Shown one piece after another: positions 36,302 through 45,253 of a stretch of DNA of 64,000 nt. The translations under genes were made by a program, and so were the position numbers. The notes below the pieces were generated by a model that was not told the DNA's origin, ran no database searches, and was given only the letters and a program-made list of their open reading frames with translations. This DNA is from Candidatus Obscuribacterales bacterium. Lineage in GTDB: Bacteria; Cyanobacteriota; Vampirovibrionia; Obscuribacterales; Obscuribacteraceae. The DNA lies in assembly GCA_031292355.1 (NCBI GenBank), contig JARLHI010000054.1:62001-126000 (forward strand), read 5' to 3'. Position 1 is the first letter of the stretch. Each line of letters opens with the position of its first letter.

Positions 36302-36423
36302 TCAGTGCAGAATCGATCTAAATAGGGCACCTGCGCTCAACTCGCCACGTGGAGTTTGGCTTATACGGGCAGTAAGTTATCAAAGTACATCTCCTTGTGA
36401 CCTCGTTTGATGCCTTCACAAAG

Positions 36424-36804
36424 TCATTCTGCTTTCTCCGGCTTCCATGCGTGCTCTTTCAAATCTTTCAAAGACGTGTACTCCAAAGTGTATTCATGCG
36501 TGGCCTCCAGCACCACCGGCGGCGCACAACCAGCCTCCAATGCCTGTTGCCAGCGCGATGCGCACAAACACCATTGATCGCCTGGTTTCAATCCAGGAAA
36601 TCCGTATTCGGCATTGGCTGTCGAAAGATCATTGCCTTGCGCACGCGAATATTCCAGAAACTCCTTGGTCACGCGAGCGCACAAAATATGCGCACCAACA
36701 TCGCTGCCTTCCATTTCACAATATCCATTGCGATGAAATCCGGTGATGGGATCTAAACAGCAAACTTGCAATTCTGTTCCCAGTACGTTCTTTTTCGATG
36801 CCAT
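36424..36804 (-). CDS. DUF2237 family protein
   Basis: 126 residues. The whole length fits DUF2237: NVLGTELQVCCLDPITGFHR, DVGAHILCARVTKEFLEYSR, GNDLSTANAEYGFPGLKPGD, QWCLCASRWQQALEAG and PPVVLEATHE. The family is widespread, conserved and has several invariant Cys, but its function is unknown. It lies 51 bases downstream of cydB on the same strand and could be read through from cydAB. Confidence 0.9.
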   Translation of the reverse strand: MASKKNVLGTELQVCCLDPITGFHRNGYCEMEGSDVGAHILCARVTKEFLEYSRAQGNDLSTANAEYGFPGLKPGDQWCLCASRWQQALEAGCAPPVVLEATHEYTLEYTSLKDLKEHAWKPEKAE

Positions 36805-36855
36805 AATTGCCTCATAAATTTTCCAATTCTACCGAAATCCCAACCAGGTGATAAC

Positions 36856-37878
36856 TCAGTAACTATGTTTATTAAGTTGAGTCTTGCCGCGAAATACCCA
36901 GTAAACAATAAACGTATAACAGCACACAAAGGGCATCCCCAGAGCCGCTACAATGAGCATTATGCCAAGGGTTTTGTTAGATGAAGCACCATTATAAACA
37001 TCAATATTGAAGGCTGGATTGTCACGCGCCACGATTAAATTCGGATACATCGCCGCTCCAAATAAAAATGTCAGGGCAGCAATGGTGCAAATCGATGAGA
37101 AAAAAGCATATTGCGGTCGATTCAAAAAAATCGCCCGTGGAATATTTGCAATCGCCAGAACATTGAGCAATACAACCAGCCACGCTAGCGGGAATTTGAG
37201 GAAATTAGCTGTAGCCAGTGGAAATTGCACGAGAGTGACTATAGTCGTGAACATATAAAAGACAATAAAGACACCAAATGTCGTCCACATCCAGCCGTGA
37301 ATTTGCTTTTGCAAGGCGCCTTCAGTTTTGAGATACAAATAAATCGAGCCATGCATGGCGCAAGTGGCAACAGCAAACAGCCCAACTAGACATGGATAAG
37401 GTCCGAATAATTCGCTTACACTGCCATTAAACATCATGTCTGCACCAAGCGGTAAACCAATAAATGAATTACCCGCAAGAACACCAAAGATAAATGGTGC
37501 CGAAGTGCTCGCTACAGTAAAAGCGATGTCCCACCCCTGACGCCATCCCTTTGATTCATGCTTGCTTCTGAATTCAATGGAGACCGCGCGAAAAATCAAC
37601 GCATTGAGGAGCAGCATAAACGCAATGTAAAAGCCAGAAAAAGCCGTCGCATAAGCATTTGGAAAAGCGGCAAAAAGCGCCCCACCAAAAGTGACCAGCC
37701 ACACTTCGTTGCCGTCCCAGATAGGACCAATTGAGTTGAGACAAAGTCTGCGATCTTCATCCGTTTTGGTGAACAAATGCAATATGCCGACACCGAAATC
37801 CAGGCCATCAAGAATGGCATATCCTGTTAACAAGACTCCCAGCAAGATGAACCAGATTTCGTTGTAATTAAGGTGCAT
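36856..37878 (-). CDS. cydB: Cytochrome bd oxidase subunit II
   Basis: Partner of CydA in the quinol:oxygen oxidoreductase of the cytoplasmic membrane, active at low oxygen. 340 residues with about eight membrane segments. Family marks: WFILLGVLLTGYAILDGLDF (including GYxxxDGxDxG), SIGPIWDGNEVWLVTFGGAL and FRSKHESKGW. Starts 11 bases after cydA stops. No cydX-like small ORF is seen after it. Confidence 0.94.
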   Translation of the reverse strand: MHLNYNEIWFILLGVLLTGYAILDGLDFGVGILHLFTKTDEDRRLCLNSIGPIWDGNEVWLVTFGGALFAAFPNAYATAFSGFYIAFMLLLNALIFRAVSIEFRSKHESKGWRQGWDIAFTVASTSAPFIFGVLAGNSFIGLPLGADMMFNGSVSELFGPYPCLVGLFAVATCAMHGSIYLYLKTEGALQKQIHGWMWTTFGVFIVFYMFTTIVTLVQFPLATANFLKFPLAWLVVLLNVLAIANIPRAIFLNRPQYAFFSSICTIAALTFLFGAAMYPNLIVARDNPAFNIDVYNGASSNKTLGIMLIVAALGMPFVCCYTFIVYWVFRGKTQLNKHSY

Positions 37879-37889
37879 TGGCGCTTTCC

Positions 37890-39395
37890 TTATGCTGACG
37901 CCGAGTCAGTCGGTGGCTCGGGCAATACACTTTTTGTCGCAGTCAGAGAATACTCTCCATGTTTGAACATGCGCGATGCTACTTCTATCAAGCGGTCACC
38001 GCCCTTGGTTTCTTTGCCATCTTTATCAATCGACTTATATTCAAGCGCCTGCACCTGCGCGGCAAGTCCTTCTGGTCCATGTTGAATTTTATTATTGATG
38101 ACATAGACCCAGACCGCAAACAAAAAAGCGTAAGTGGTGCCAAACATAAGAATCGATGCCCAGACCTCTTCTTCTTTGAGATTACTGGAAACAGCATTTT
38201 TAGTCTTGAGCAAACCATAAACAATCCATGGTTGTCGTCCCACTTCTGCTGACACCCAGCCTGTTTCGTTTGCTGCAAAGCCAGCCAGAACCAAAAATAC
38301 AAAGCACCACAAAAGCCATTTTTGCTTGAATAAAGTGCCACGCCAGTATAGAAATAGCCCCAGTAAACTGCTGCCGATGAACATCATTCCGCATGCCACC
38401 ATAATGTGGTAGCTAATAAATGGAATCACAACCGGTGGGCGTTCATCAACGGGAATACGATCCAGTCCAGTTACCGGTTTATTTGGGTCGTTATGCACCA
38501 GGATGCTCAACATATTGGGCAGAGCAATGCCGTAGTCAACTTTTTCAGTCTTTTTGTTTGGCCAACCGACAATATACATTTCGGTTCCGCCTGTTCCGGT
38601 TTTATAGTGACCTTCAAAAGCCGCGAGTTTAGCCGGCTGATTGACTGCCACACCGTCAGCTTGAAAGTGTCCCGAACCAAGCTCAGAGCAAGAAGCGATA
38701 GCTGCATAAATCAAACCAAGCAGAATCGTTCTTTTAGCAAATTCTTCGTGTCTTTTTTTGAGCAAATAAAATGAGGCGATGCTGAGCACAAAAAATGCGC
38801 CTAAAATCGCGGCTGCAATCCAGACGTGCACCAGTCGATTTACACTCGATGGATTAAAAACCAATTGCCAGAAGTCAGTGATTTCGGCTCTGACAAAGCC
38901 ATTGCTCTGCTTAACCAGGTGATATCCAGCCGGTGTCTGCATCCAGGAATTGGCGATGGTAATCCAAATTGATGAAAATATCGAGCCCAGCGACACCATG
39001 CAAGTAGAAAAGAAGTGCATGCGTGGCGACACTTTGTCCCAGCCAAAAACTAAAACCGCTAGAAATCCAGACTCAAGAAAAAAAGCAAAGATGCCTTCAG
39101 CAGCCAGTGCCGAGCCAAAGACGTCGCCGACATAACGGGAATATGTAGCCCAATTGGTGCCGAATTCAAATTCCATGACGATGCCAGTGGCTACACCAAC
39201 AGCGAAATTCGCAGCAAAAATCTTAGTCCAGAATAACGCCATATCTTTGTAGAGTTGGTCTTTCGTTGTTACGTAAAGACACTCCACGACAACCATGAAC
39301 AGCCCGAGTCCAATCGTCAACGGCGGAAAAATGTAGTGAAACATAATCGTCAAGCCGAAGAAGATACGCGAAAGTGTCACGATATCGACATGCAT
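37890..39395 (-). CDS. cydA: Cytochrome bd oxidase subunit I
   Basis: Quinol oxidase subunit carrying hemes b558, b595 and d. 501 residues from the ATG at 39395, chosen because GAGG lies six bases ahead and the product then begins like other CydA ([20 protein letters not shown], heme ligand His20). Further marks: [20 protein letters not shown] and [10 protein letters not shown] (quinol-binding region, short Q-loop) and [16 protein letters not shown] short Q-loop is typical of cyanobacterial and cyanide-insensitive forms. A longer frame to 39473 adds 26 unlike residues. Forms an operon with cydB. Confidence 0.94.
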   Translation of the reverse strand: MHVDIVTLSRIFFGLTIMFHYIFPPLTIGLGLFMVVVECLYVTTKDQLYKDMALFWTKIFAANFAVGVATGIVMEFEFGTNWATYSRYVGDVFGSALAAEGIFAFFLESGFLAVLVFGWDKVSPRMHFFSTCMVSLGSIFSSIWITIANSWMQTPAGYHLVKQSNGFVRAEITDFWQLVFNPSSVNRLVHVWIAAAILGAFFVLSIASFYLLKKRHEEFAKRTILLGLIYAAIASCSELGSGHFQADGVAVNQPAKLAAFEGHYKTGTGGTEMYIVGWPNKKTEKVDYGIALPNMLSILVHNDPNKPVTGLDRIPVDERPPVVIPFISYHIMVACGMMFIGSSLLGLFLYWRGTLFKQKWLLWCFVFLVLAGFAANETGWVSAEVGRQPWIVYGLLKTKNAVSSNLKEEEVWASILMFGTTYAFLFAVWVYVINNKIQHGPEGLAAQVQALEYKSIDKDGKETKGGDRLIEVASRMFKHGEYSLTATKSVLPEPPTDSASA

Positions 39396-39651
39396 ATAAA
39401 CCTCGGCGTTAACGGCGAAAATTTTGCGCCTATCGAACTCCATTTTTGATGGGGTTCCGATAGTCGTAGGCACAAGCTCGCAAAGAGCTTTCTATATAAA
39501 TCAACTGTGAAACTTTAACACAAATCTACTGGCGAAAGGCAGCAAGCAATCAGTCCGCTTAATTGAACCGTAACATCGAAACCGAAGCTGAATTGTCGAT
39601 TATGCTTGACTGCTGCCGGGTACTAACTCAAAGGAACTGTAAATAACGGCG

Positions 39652-40293
39652 GTGACGTTGGACGCTGACAATGCCAATGGTGCTATCAAAATATTGATCG
39701 TCGAAGATCATCATGTCACGCTTGACGGCTTGCATTCAGGTCTTTCGCGCGAACACGACCTGCATGTGATTGGCACGGCCACAACCTCTGATGAAGGTCT
39801 TGAACTGGCGCGCAAGCTCCATCCCGACATCATTTTGCTAGATCTGCATTTACCGGGTACGACAGGGCCAAAAACCACTGTCAAAGAGTTTTGCAGCATA
39901 TCAAGCTCACAAGTAATTGTGTTTTCAGGCGAAAATCGAATGGCATTTATTCAGACTGTTTTGAGTCTGGGCGTAGCTGGTTATTTGTTGAAATCAGAAA
40001 GTGTCACCAAGGTGGCCGAAGCAATCAGGCAAGTGATGGCAGGGAAAAAACCAGTACTGTCGCCAGAGCTTGTTTCGGGTGAAACCAAAGTGACCAAATC
40101 CGAGCAAGAAGTGTTGAAAATGCTTGCACGGGGCATGAAGTATAACGATATCGCCGACCGCAGGCAGGCGTCACCAGCCACCGTGCGTAAACAATGTGAA
40201 CTGTTGTTGCTGAAGCTGGGACTGGATAGCCGTGAACAATTAATAGCCTGGGCAGTGCAAAGTGGCTACGGCAATCTAGAGCTTGAGGTATGA
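39652..40293 (+). CDS. Response regulator, NarL/FixJ family
   Basis: 213 residues from a GTG. Receiver domain at 8-120 (ILIVEDHHVTLDGLHSGL, phosphoacceptor Asp in IILLDLHLPG, VAGYLLKSESVTKV). LuxR-type HTH at about 150-205 (TKSEQEVLKMLARGMKYNDI, SPATVRKQCELLLLKLGL). It is translated together with the downstream histidine kinase (ATGA overlap), giving a matched pair. Targets unknown. Confidence 0.9.
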   Translation: MTLDADNANGAIKILIVEDHHVTLDGLHSGLSREHDLHVIGTATTSDEGLELARKLHPDIILLDLHLPGTTGPKTTVKEFCSISSSQVIVFSGENRMAFIQTVLSLGVAGYLLKSESVTKVAEAIRQVMAGKKPVLSPELVSGETKVTKSEQEVLKMLARGMKYNDIADRRQASPATVRKQCELLLLKLGLDSREQLIAWAVQSGYGNLELEV

Positions 40294-42089
40294 GACGCTA
40301 TTTCACGTTGACATTTTCGGCCCTTAGCAGAGGTCTCGATCGACTCAAGACTCAATTGAGGAGTCCAGCTTCGTCCGAGCTTGTGCACGAAAAAAGCGCG
40401 CAAAATGCATCCCATCCTCCAAGGCCCACCCTCAACAATCAATCCGCGCCAGGCGCTATTCAGGCGGATTCCGAGCCTGATGTTATATCTGGCACCGAGG
40501 CTGTTTCAGATAATGAAGACCTGGTCCGCGGTGTGCGTTATCTGCAAAATTATTCTGCGGTGAAATTGCAGGAGATTGTCAGTCGTGTCATGGCTGAAGT
40601 TAGCTCCGGACAGACCGAGCACTTCACTAATACCGACCCCAATATGCTTGAAGCAGCCAAACAGCAAGCAAAAGACTATCAAACCTGGTGGCTTCAGGAC
40701 CTTATTGCAAAAGTGGCTGTCAGCGAAAGTTTAAGAGCCGATGCCACAAGCGGAACAACAAATTCCGGGTCGTCATTCATGACGTCAGTCCTGACATCCA
40801 GCTCCTCCTCACTTTCAACTCTTGGCTCTAGCCTTGGTTCTAGTCACAACATTGGTGTCAGCTCTGGCGTTGGCATCAGCAGCATGTCCAATTTCTCCAC
40901 TGAACGAATGCTGGATGCAGATGAGGTCCACACTCTTGAAGCTGCACGAAAGCTAATGCTCGAGTTGTTCACCAATTTCAAGAGTCTAACCAGCGAATTC
41001 AATGCCATCATCGCCAAGAAACCAGAGCTGTCCAAGCTGCGAATCAGCACCACTGAAATCTCCTCCGTCAAAGAAAAAGACGCCGCTTCCTTCTGGCGTT
41101 GCCGCACGTCGTCGGCGTCCTGGAGTTTAAATGTGCGTGGCAGTGCCGGCATGGTAGAGATTTTTCTAGTGCCGGCAGCAGAGATATTTTTGTTGTCGCA
41201 AGCAGAGACCGCAATGCGTTTAAAGAACGTACTGCGCCTTAATCGCCCCATAGAGCAGAGGGAAAATGAAGTCTGGTCGATAGATGGTCTTACCGCCGAC
41301 TCTGATGAATTGTTTTATCTAGTGCGCAATTTGTTCAAACAGCTATTGCTTGCAACAGTGCAAGAAGCGCAAGACGAGATGCCCGGCGCAAGCATTTTGC
41401 AAAATCTCGAAGGCGAAGAACTCAGAGATGCAGTCAATCAAATTATCTTGGCTGAGCAAAATATGGCGCAAAAAATCGTCAGTCAGCAAGAAGAAATTCA
41501 AAATCGCATTGCCCGCGATCTTCACGACGCCGTCATCGCCGACATCATGTCTTTGAAGAGACTATTGTCAGGCGACAAGCGCCTGAACAACGACGAGGTT
41601 GTCGAAAACCTCGATCAGATCTGTACACGACTGCGAGAAATCTGTCACGACCTCGCTCCTCGAGATCTCAGAGACTGGGGCTTGCAGACTGTCATTGAAG
41701 ATCTCGTCGAAAGATTGGCGCATCGCACGGGCGCCGATTGTTCGTTTACTTGCGATGGCGAGCTGCCTGAGCTGCCCTATCCGGTGCAATTGCATATCTA
41801 TCGTATTGTCCAGGAATCGCTTAACAATATGGAGAAATACGCCCAGGCCAGCAAAATTATCGTCAAATTTGAAATCGACGGCAAAGATATACGCATCACT
41901 ATGCGTGACAACGGACAGGGTTTTTCGATGACGCCAGAAGGCGAATTGCGCAGCAAAAAAGAAGGCGGCACTGGTCTTAGTGGTATCAAAGAGCGCACCG
42001 AGATGATTCGCTGCTTCTTCAAAACGCAATTGAGTGTGTCTTCAGTGCCAGGGGAAGGCTCAGAAACTGTTCTGGAAGTAAAAACATAA
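40290..42089 (+). CDS. Soluble NarX-type histidine kinase with a novel central domain
   Basis: 599 residues with no membrane segment, so it senses a cytoplasmic signal. Residues 1-215 are polar with a Ser-rich linker (about 155-200). Residues about 218-358 form an unassigned domain (LFTNFKSLTSEFNAIIAKKP, WSLNVRGSAGMVEIFLVPAA) that appears related to the neighbouring 42331 protein. A helix leads to HisKA_3 (NRIARDLHDAVIADIMSLKR, phospho-His412). The ATPase follows (HIYRIVQESLNNMEKYA, RDNGQGF, GGTGLSGIKERTEMI). It should phosphorylate the regulator encoded just before. Confidence 0.88.
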   Translation: MRRYFTLTFSALSRGLDRLKTQLRSPASSELVHEKSAQNASHPPRPTLNNQSAPGAIQADSEPDVISGTEAVSDNEDLVRGVRYLQNYSAVKLQEIVSRVMAEVSSGQTEHFTNTDPNMLEAAKQQAKDYQTWWLQDLIAKVAVSESLRADATSGTTNSGSSFMTSVLTSSSSSLSTLGSSLGSSHNIGVSSGVGISSMSNFSTERMLDADEVHTLEAARKLMLELFTNFKSLTSEFNAIIAKKPELSKLRISTTEISSVKEKDAASFWRCRTSSASWSLNVRGSAGMVEIFLVPAAEIFLLSQAETAMRLKNVLRLNRPIEQRENEVWSIDGLTADSDELFYLVRNLFKQLLLATVQEAQDEMPGASILQNLEGEELRDAVNQIILAEQNMAQKIVSQQEEIQNRIARDLHDAVIADIMSLKRLLSGDKRLNNDEVVENLDQICTRLREICHDLAPRDLRDWGLQTVIEDLVERLAHRTGADCSFTCDGELPELPYPVQLHIYRIVQESLNNMEKYAQASKIIVKFEIDGKDIRITMRDNGQGFSMTPEGELRSKKEGGTGLSGIKERTEMIRCFFKTQLSVSSVPGEGSETVLEVKT

Positions 42090-42330
42090 GCACCGGACCA
42101 TATTATCTGCCGGTCACTGCTCTCAAACCAAAAAAGTTCAATCTATACACGTTTTAGTGCATTTACATGAGGGATTGACTCTCCCATAATATGAAGTGAC
42201 TTTTCGGCAAGATTGTTGGTCTGATTTTTAAATTAAATGGGCGACAAGATCGTAACCCAGATAGTCGGATGCGGATTTAAATGCAGGCGCAGCGGGCATA
42301 GAACTTTAGCGGGCAGGGGAGGCTTGGAAT

Positions 42331-43221
42331 ATGATCCAGAATGGTGGCGGCAGTAATGGAGCTTCGGGTAATGCACCCAAGCGCAACAGCCGTTATGCAG
42401 GATTCAATCCGAGTCCGGCTCCAAAGGATGCGTCGCGTCGCCCCGATCCCAACGAGAGCGAAGAGAAAGCAAAGAAGTATTTGCAAACTCATCCATCTAG
42501 CATTGCTCAAAATGCCGCAAAAACCAAGCCGGGCGCTCTCGACCCCGGCATAGCTGCTGTCGGTGTTTCAGCCCTTGCACAGCAAATTCTCGTTTATCAT
42601 GAATCCGAGCCTGCCCAGGCTGGCAACGACTGGATGTATAAGCTCAAAGAAGAGTCCATGCAATTTCTCGCTGATCAAAAAGGCGTCGAACTGCAAAAGG
42701 GACAACGCGAGCAAGTCTACAAAAAAGGCATAGAAACGCTCATCGACAAAATATTCGGACTGTTGCAAAGATTCACCTTTGAGTTCAACCAAATCGCAGC
42801 CGGTACCGACTTACACGTCTCTGGCACTATATCTGGTGACGTAACCGAAGTCACTCAATACAACAAATTACGCGAAGCAATCGAATCCGAGACCTATTTC
42901 AGAGCCCGAGTTTCGACCCGCCTATTCAGTCTGGTTTTGCGCGGCAGAAACGAATCTGTTGAATTTTATTTGCTACCGGTCAACAAGGTCATGGCTCTTA
43001 GCAAGTCCGAAAAACAATATCGGCCACTCGCCAGAATTCAAGTGAGAATAACTGAAGAAGGCATGATGTGGCGTATGGAAAACGGCGTTCCCGCCGTGGA
43101 TTCAATGGATGAACTGTGCATGTGGCTGTTCAGTAATTTGATTAACGAAACCAAACACGCGACAGCAGCTGCAGAAGCTGCGGCGGCACTTGCGGCATCG
43201 CAGACAGAGCAGGCACAGTAA
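42331..43221 (+). CDS. Protein sharing the histidine kinase's central domain
   Basis: 296 residues with GGGGAGG about nine bases before the ATG. The N-terminal 95 residues are polar and low complexity. Residues about 135-280 (IFGLLQRFTFEFNQIAAGTD, RVSTRLFSLVLRGRNESVEF, YLLPVNKVMALSKSEKQY) follow the same order of motifs as residues 218-358 of the kinase. The end is Ala-rich. It may be an adaptor or signal-binding partner of the kinase; that is inference from homology and position. Function otherwise unknown. Confidence 0.65.
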   Translation: MIQNGGGSNGASGNAPKRNSRYAGFNPSPAPKDASRRPDPNESEEKAKKYLQTHPSSIAQNAAKTKPGALDPGIAAVGVSALAQQILVYHESEPAQAGNDWMYKLKEESMQFLADQKGVELQKGQREQVYKKGIETLIDKIFGLLQRFTFEFNQIAAGTDLHVSGTISGDVTEVTQYNKLREAIESETYFRARVSTRLFSLVLRGRNESVEFYLLPVNKVMALSKSEKQYRPLARIQVRITEEGMMWRMENGVPAVDSMDELCMWLFSNLINETKHATAAAEAAAALAASQTEQAQ

Positions 43222-43364
43222 GCTCGATCACATTAATATTCGCTACCGACCGCTCAGGCGCAATGGCGAGACGGCGAGATTTATTCTATGATGCATGGTA
43301 ATACTCTGTTAGAGGGGTTTTTTCCTCTCTTTTGGATGACTTCCCAAAAAGGAGCTTGACCGGT

Positions 43365-43955
43365 ATGGCCAGTCTGGAGATGTTAAAAAAGCTACTGGAT
43401 GAATTCGCGGAGAAAGAAGCTCATACGCGCGAAGAAATCAACGTAGTCACTCAGCAGATTGCCGAGCTGGAACAACGCGCCGAATCTGCCCGCACACGTC
43501 AGCAGGGCATTGCCGGTGACCGCGACAAATTGAACGAAATGAAAGCTCACTACGCTGGGGGCGCAATCGCTCGCAGAGCAGCCGCAGGTGGCGGTGTGCC
43601 ATTGCCTGTCCAGACACCACAAGCTATTCCAGCTGCTACGATGCCGCCAGCTCCTCCACAACCTGTTGCCCCTCCGCCTCCACCGCCGGCACCTGCCCAA
43701 GCTGTTGTCGAAGCACCACCCAAGCCAAATCGCTTCGATTTGCTCGATTTATTCTCCCCTAACGAGGGAGCTCCAGAGCCAGTCGTTGAGCAACAACCAG
43801 CCGCGCAGCCAGCTCCACAACCGGCACCGACTCCTACTCCGGCTCCCCAACCAGCTCCAGCGCCAGCTGCAGCCGCCGCGCCCGAATCGCCCAAAGAAGA
43901 AGAGGACGACACAGTCAAGAGCATTAACGACGCTCTGCGTGGACTGTTCCGCTAA
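43365..43955 (+). CDS. Coiled-coil, proline-rich protein
   Basis: 196 residues from the ATG at 43365 (AGGAG nine to thirteen bases ahead). A coiled coil occupies about 3-60 (LLDEFAEKEAHTREEINVVT, QQIAELEQRAESARTRQQ). A long Pro/Ala linker covers about 75-180. A short conserved-looking end follows (DDTVKSINDALRGLFR) and may be a docking helix. Together with the preceding gene it may belong to the same signalling unit. A weak AGAGGGG..CCTCTCTTTT hairpin at 43312-43334 separates them. Confidence 0.6.
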   Translation: MASLEMLKKLLDEFAEKEAHTREEINVVTQQIAELEQRAESARTRQQGIAGDRDKLNEMKAHYAGGAIARRAAAGGGVPLPVQTPQAIPAATMPPAPPQPVAPPPPPPAPAQAVVEAPPKPNRFDLLDLFSPNEGAPEPVVEQQPAAQPAPQPAPTPTPAPQPAPAPAAAAAPESPKEEEDDTVKSINDALRGLFR

Positions 43956-44038
43956 ATTCCTTTTATCAAACGAATCACTGAATCGACGCTGAGCTTAGGT
44001 CTTTCCTCTTAATCTTGAGGAGCGGCAGTGTTAAACTA

Positions 44039-44060
44039 TGCCTCTATTTATAAAGAGGCA
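44039..44060 (+). promoter_or_regulatory. Hairpin covering the ribosome site of the biotin carrier gene
   Basis: TGCCTCT, an 8-base loop and AGAGGCA form a perfect 7-bp stem. The 3' arm contains the AGAGG Shine-Dalgarno five bases before the ATG at 44064. A second ribosome site (GAGGAG) precedes an in-frame GTG at 44028, so ribosomes starting there could melt the stem. Confidence 0.45.
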
Positions 44061-44063
44061 CTG

Positions 44064-44276
44064 ATGAAACAAATTTCTTCGATGATGGCTGGAATGGTAA
44101 TTGAAATTCTGGTCAAAGCAGGCGATGAGATCAATGATGGAATGGACGTTGTCATTTTGGAATCAATGAAAATGCAATTGCCAGTAGCGGCCGATCAATC
44201 TGGCAAAGTAAAAACAGTCAAAGTGGCGACTGGCGATTTCGTCAACGAAGGCGACGCTCTACTAGAACTTGAATAA
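44064..44276 (+). CDS. Biotin carboxyl carrier protein (YngHB-like)
   Basis: 70 residues, a single biotinyl domain: QISSMMAGMVIEILVKAGDE, the biotinylation motif ILESMKMQLPV (Lys in MKM), and ATGDFVNEGDALLELE. It carries CO2 on biotin for an acyl-CoA carboxylase. Size and neighbours match Bacillus YngHB, and HMG-CoA lyase and enoyl-CoA hydratase genes follow. No biotin carboxylase or carboxyltransferase gene is in the window. An in-frame GTG at 44028 would add 12 residues. Confidence 0.85.
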   Translation: MKQISSMMAGMVIEILVKAGDEINDGMDVVILESMKMQLPVAADQSGKVKTVKVATGDFVNEGDALLELE

Positions 44277-44319
44277 GCCTCGAATAAAATTCAGCCAAAG
44301 CCGATGACGGAGATATGTC

Positions 44320-45231
44320 ATGAATTTTCCCAATGAGGTTACTGTTGTCGAGGTTGGACCTCGCGATGGTTTGCAGAATGAATCCAAACATGTGGAGACG
44401 GCTGACAAGATCCGCATGATTGAGGCCCTTGGCAAAACCGGGCTGAAAAGAATTGAAGTAACATCTTTTGTCAGTCCCAAGTGGATTCCGCAACTGGCTG
44501 ACGGGCTGGACGTAATCAATGGGTTACATCTGCCAGATGATGTGCGAATGCTCGCGCTGGTGCCCAACCTCAAAGGGCTCGAATCCGCTCAAAAAGGGCA
44601 TTTGAAAGAGGTTGCTTTTTTTCTATCGGCAACCGAATCACACAGCAAAAAAAACATCAATAAATCAGTCGACGAAGCAGTCACTACTTTAAAAGAAGTG
44701 GCAACAGTAGCCAAATCTGCCGGATTGAAACTAAGATGCTATGTCTCTGTCGTCTTCGTTTGTCCCTATGAAGGCAAAGTCGCGCCTGCCCAGGTAGCAA
44801 AAGTGGTATCACAGCTGCTCGCAATTGGCGTTGATGAAATTTCTTTAGGCGATACGATTGGCGCTGCCACTCCGCTTGACGTCAAAAATGTAGTCTCACT
44901 CTTATCGAAAGAAGTGGGCGTCAACAATCTTGCCCTCCATTTTCACGACACACGCGGAACGGCTCTCGCTAACGTCCTTGCCGGCCTCGATCTTGGGGTT
45001 TCCACTTTCGATTCAAGCATAGGCGGCCTCGGTGGCTGTCCTTACGCGCCAGGAGCCGCCGGCAATCTTGCCACTGAAGATCTTGTTTATATGCTCAACG
45101 GTATGGGCATCAAAACCGGTATCGATTTGGAAAAATTGGTTGACGCAGGCGAACTAGTGCAAAATCTGCTCGGTAAAAAATTGCCCGGTCGCTATCTGCA
45201 AGCGGCTCTGGCAGCTAGAAGCAAAGTCTAA
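44320..45231 (+). CDS. Hydroxymethylglutaryl-CoA lyase
   Basis: Cleaves HMG-CoA to acetyl-CoA and acetoacetate, the last step of leucine breakdown. 303 residues, TIM-barrel HMGL-like. Marks: VVEVGPRDGLQNESK, VTSFVSPKWIPQLAD, ISLGDTIGAATP, HFHDTRGTALAN and the signature GGLGGCPYAPGAAGNLATED with the catalytic Cys. Follows the biotin carrier by 43 bases and precedes the enoyl-CoA hydratase by 22, so it is one operon. Confidence 0.92.
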   Translation: MNFPNEVTVVEVGPRDGLQNESKHVETADKIRMIEALGKTGLKRIEVTSFVSPKWIPQLADGLDVINGLHLPDDVRMLALVPNLKGLESAQKGHLKEVAFFLSATESHSKKNINKSVDEAVTTLKEVATVAKSAGLKLRCYVSVVFVCPYEGKVAPAQVAKVVSQLLAIGVDEISLGDTIGAATPLDVKNVVSLLSKEVGVNNLALHFHDTRGTALANVLAGLDLGVSTFDSSIGGLGGCPYAPGAAGNLATEDLVYMLNGMGIKTGIDLEKLVDAGELVQNLLGKKLPGRYLQAALAARSKV

Positions 45232-45253
45232 ACAAATCACTGGAGAATCCACA

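Noticed and set aside
36302..36423. Readthrough extension after the DUF2237 stop (GIKRGHKEMYFDNLLPV)
   Set aside because: The frame is open for 20 codons after the stop, but DUF2237 proteins end near the annotated stop and the stretch has no other support.
43550..43924. Open reverse frame with long Gly/Ala-rich product opposite the proline-rich gene
   Set aside because: It is the mirror of the Pro/Ala codons in the coiled-coil gene at 43365. No ribosome site or signal supports it.
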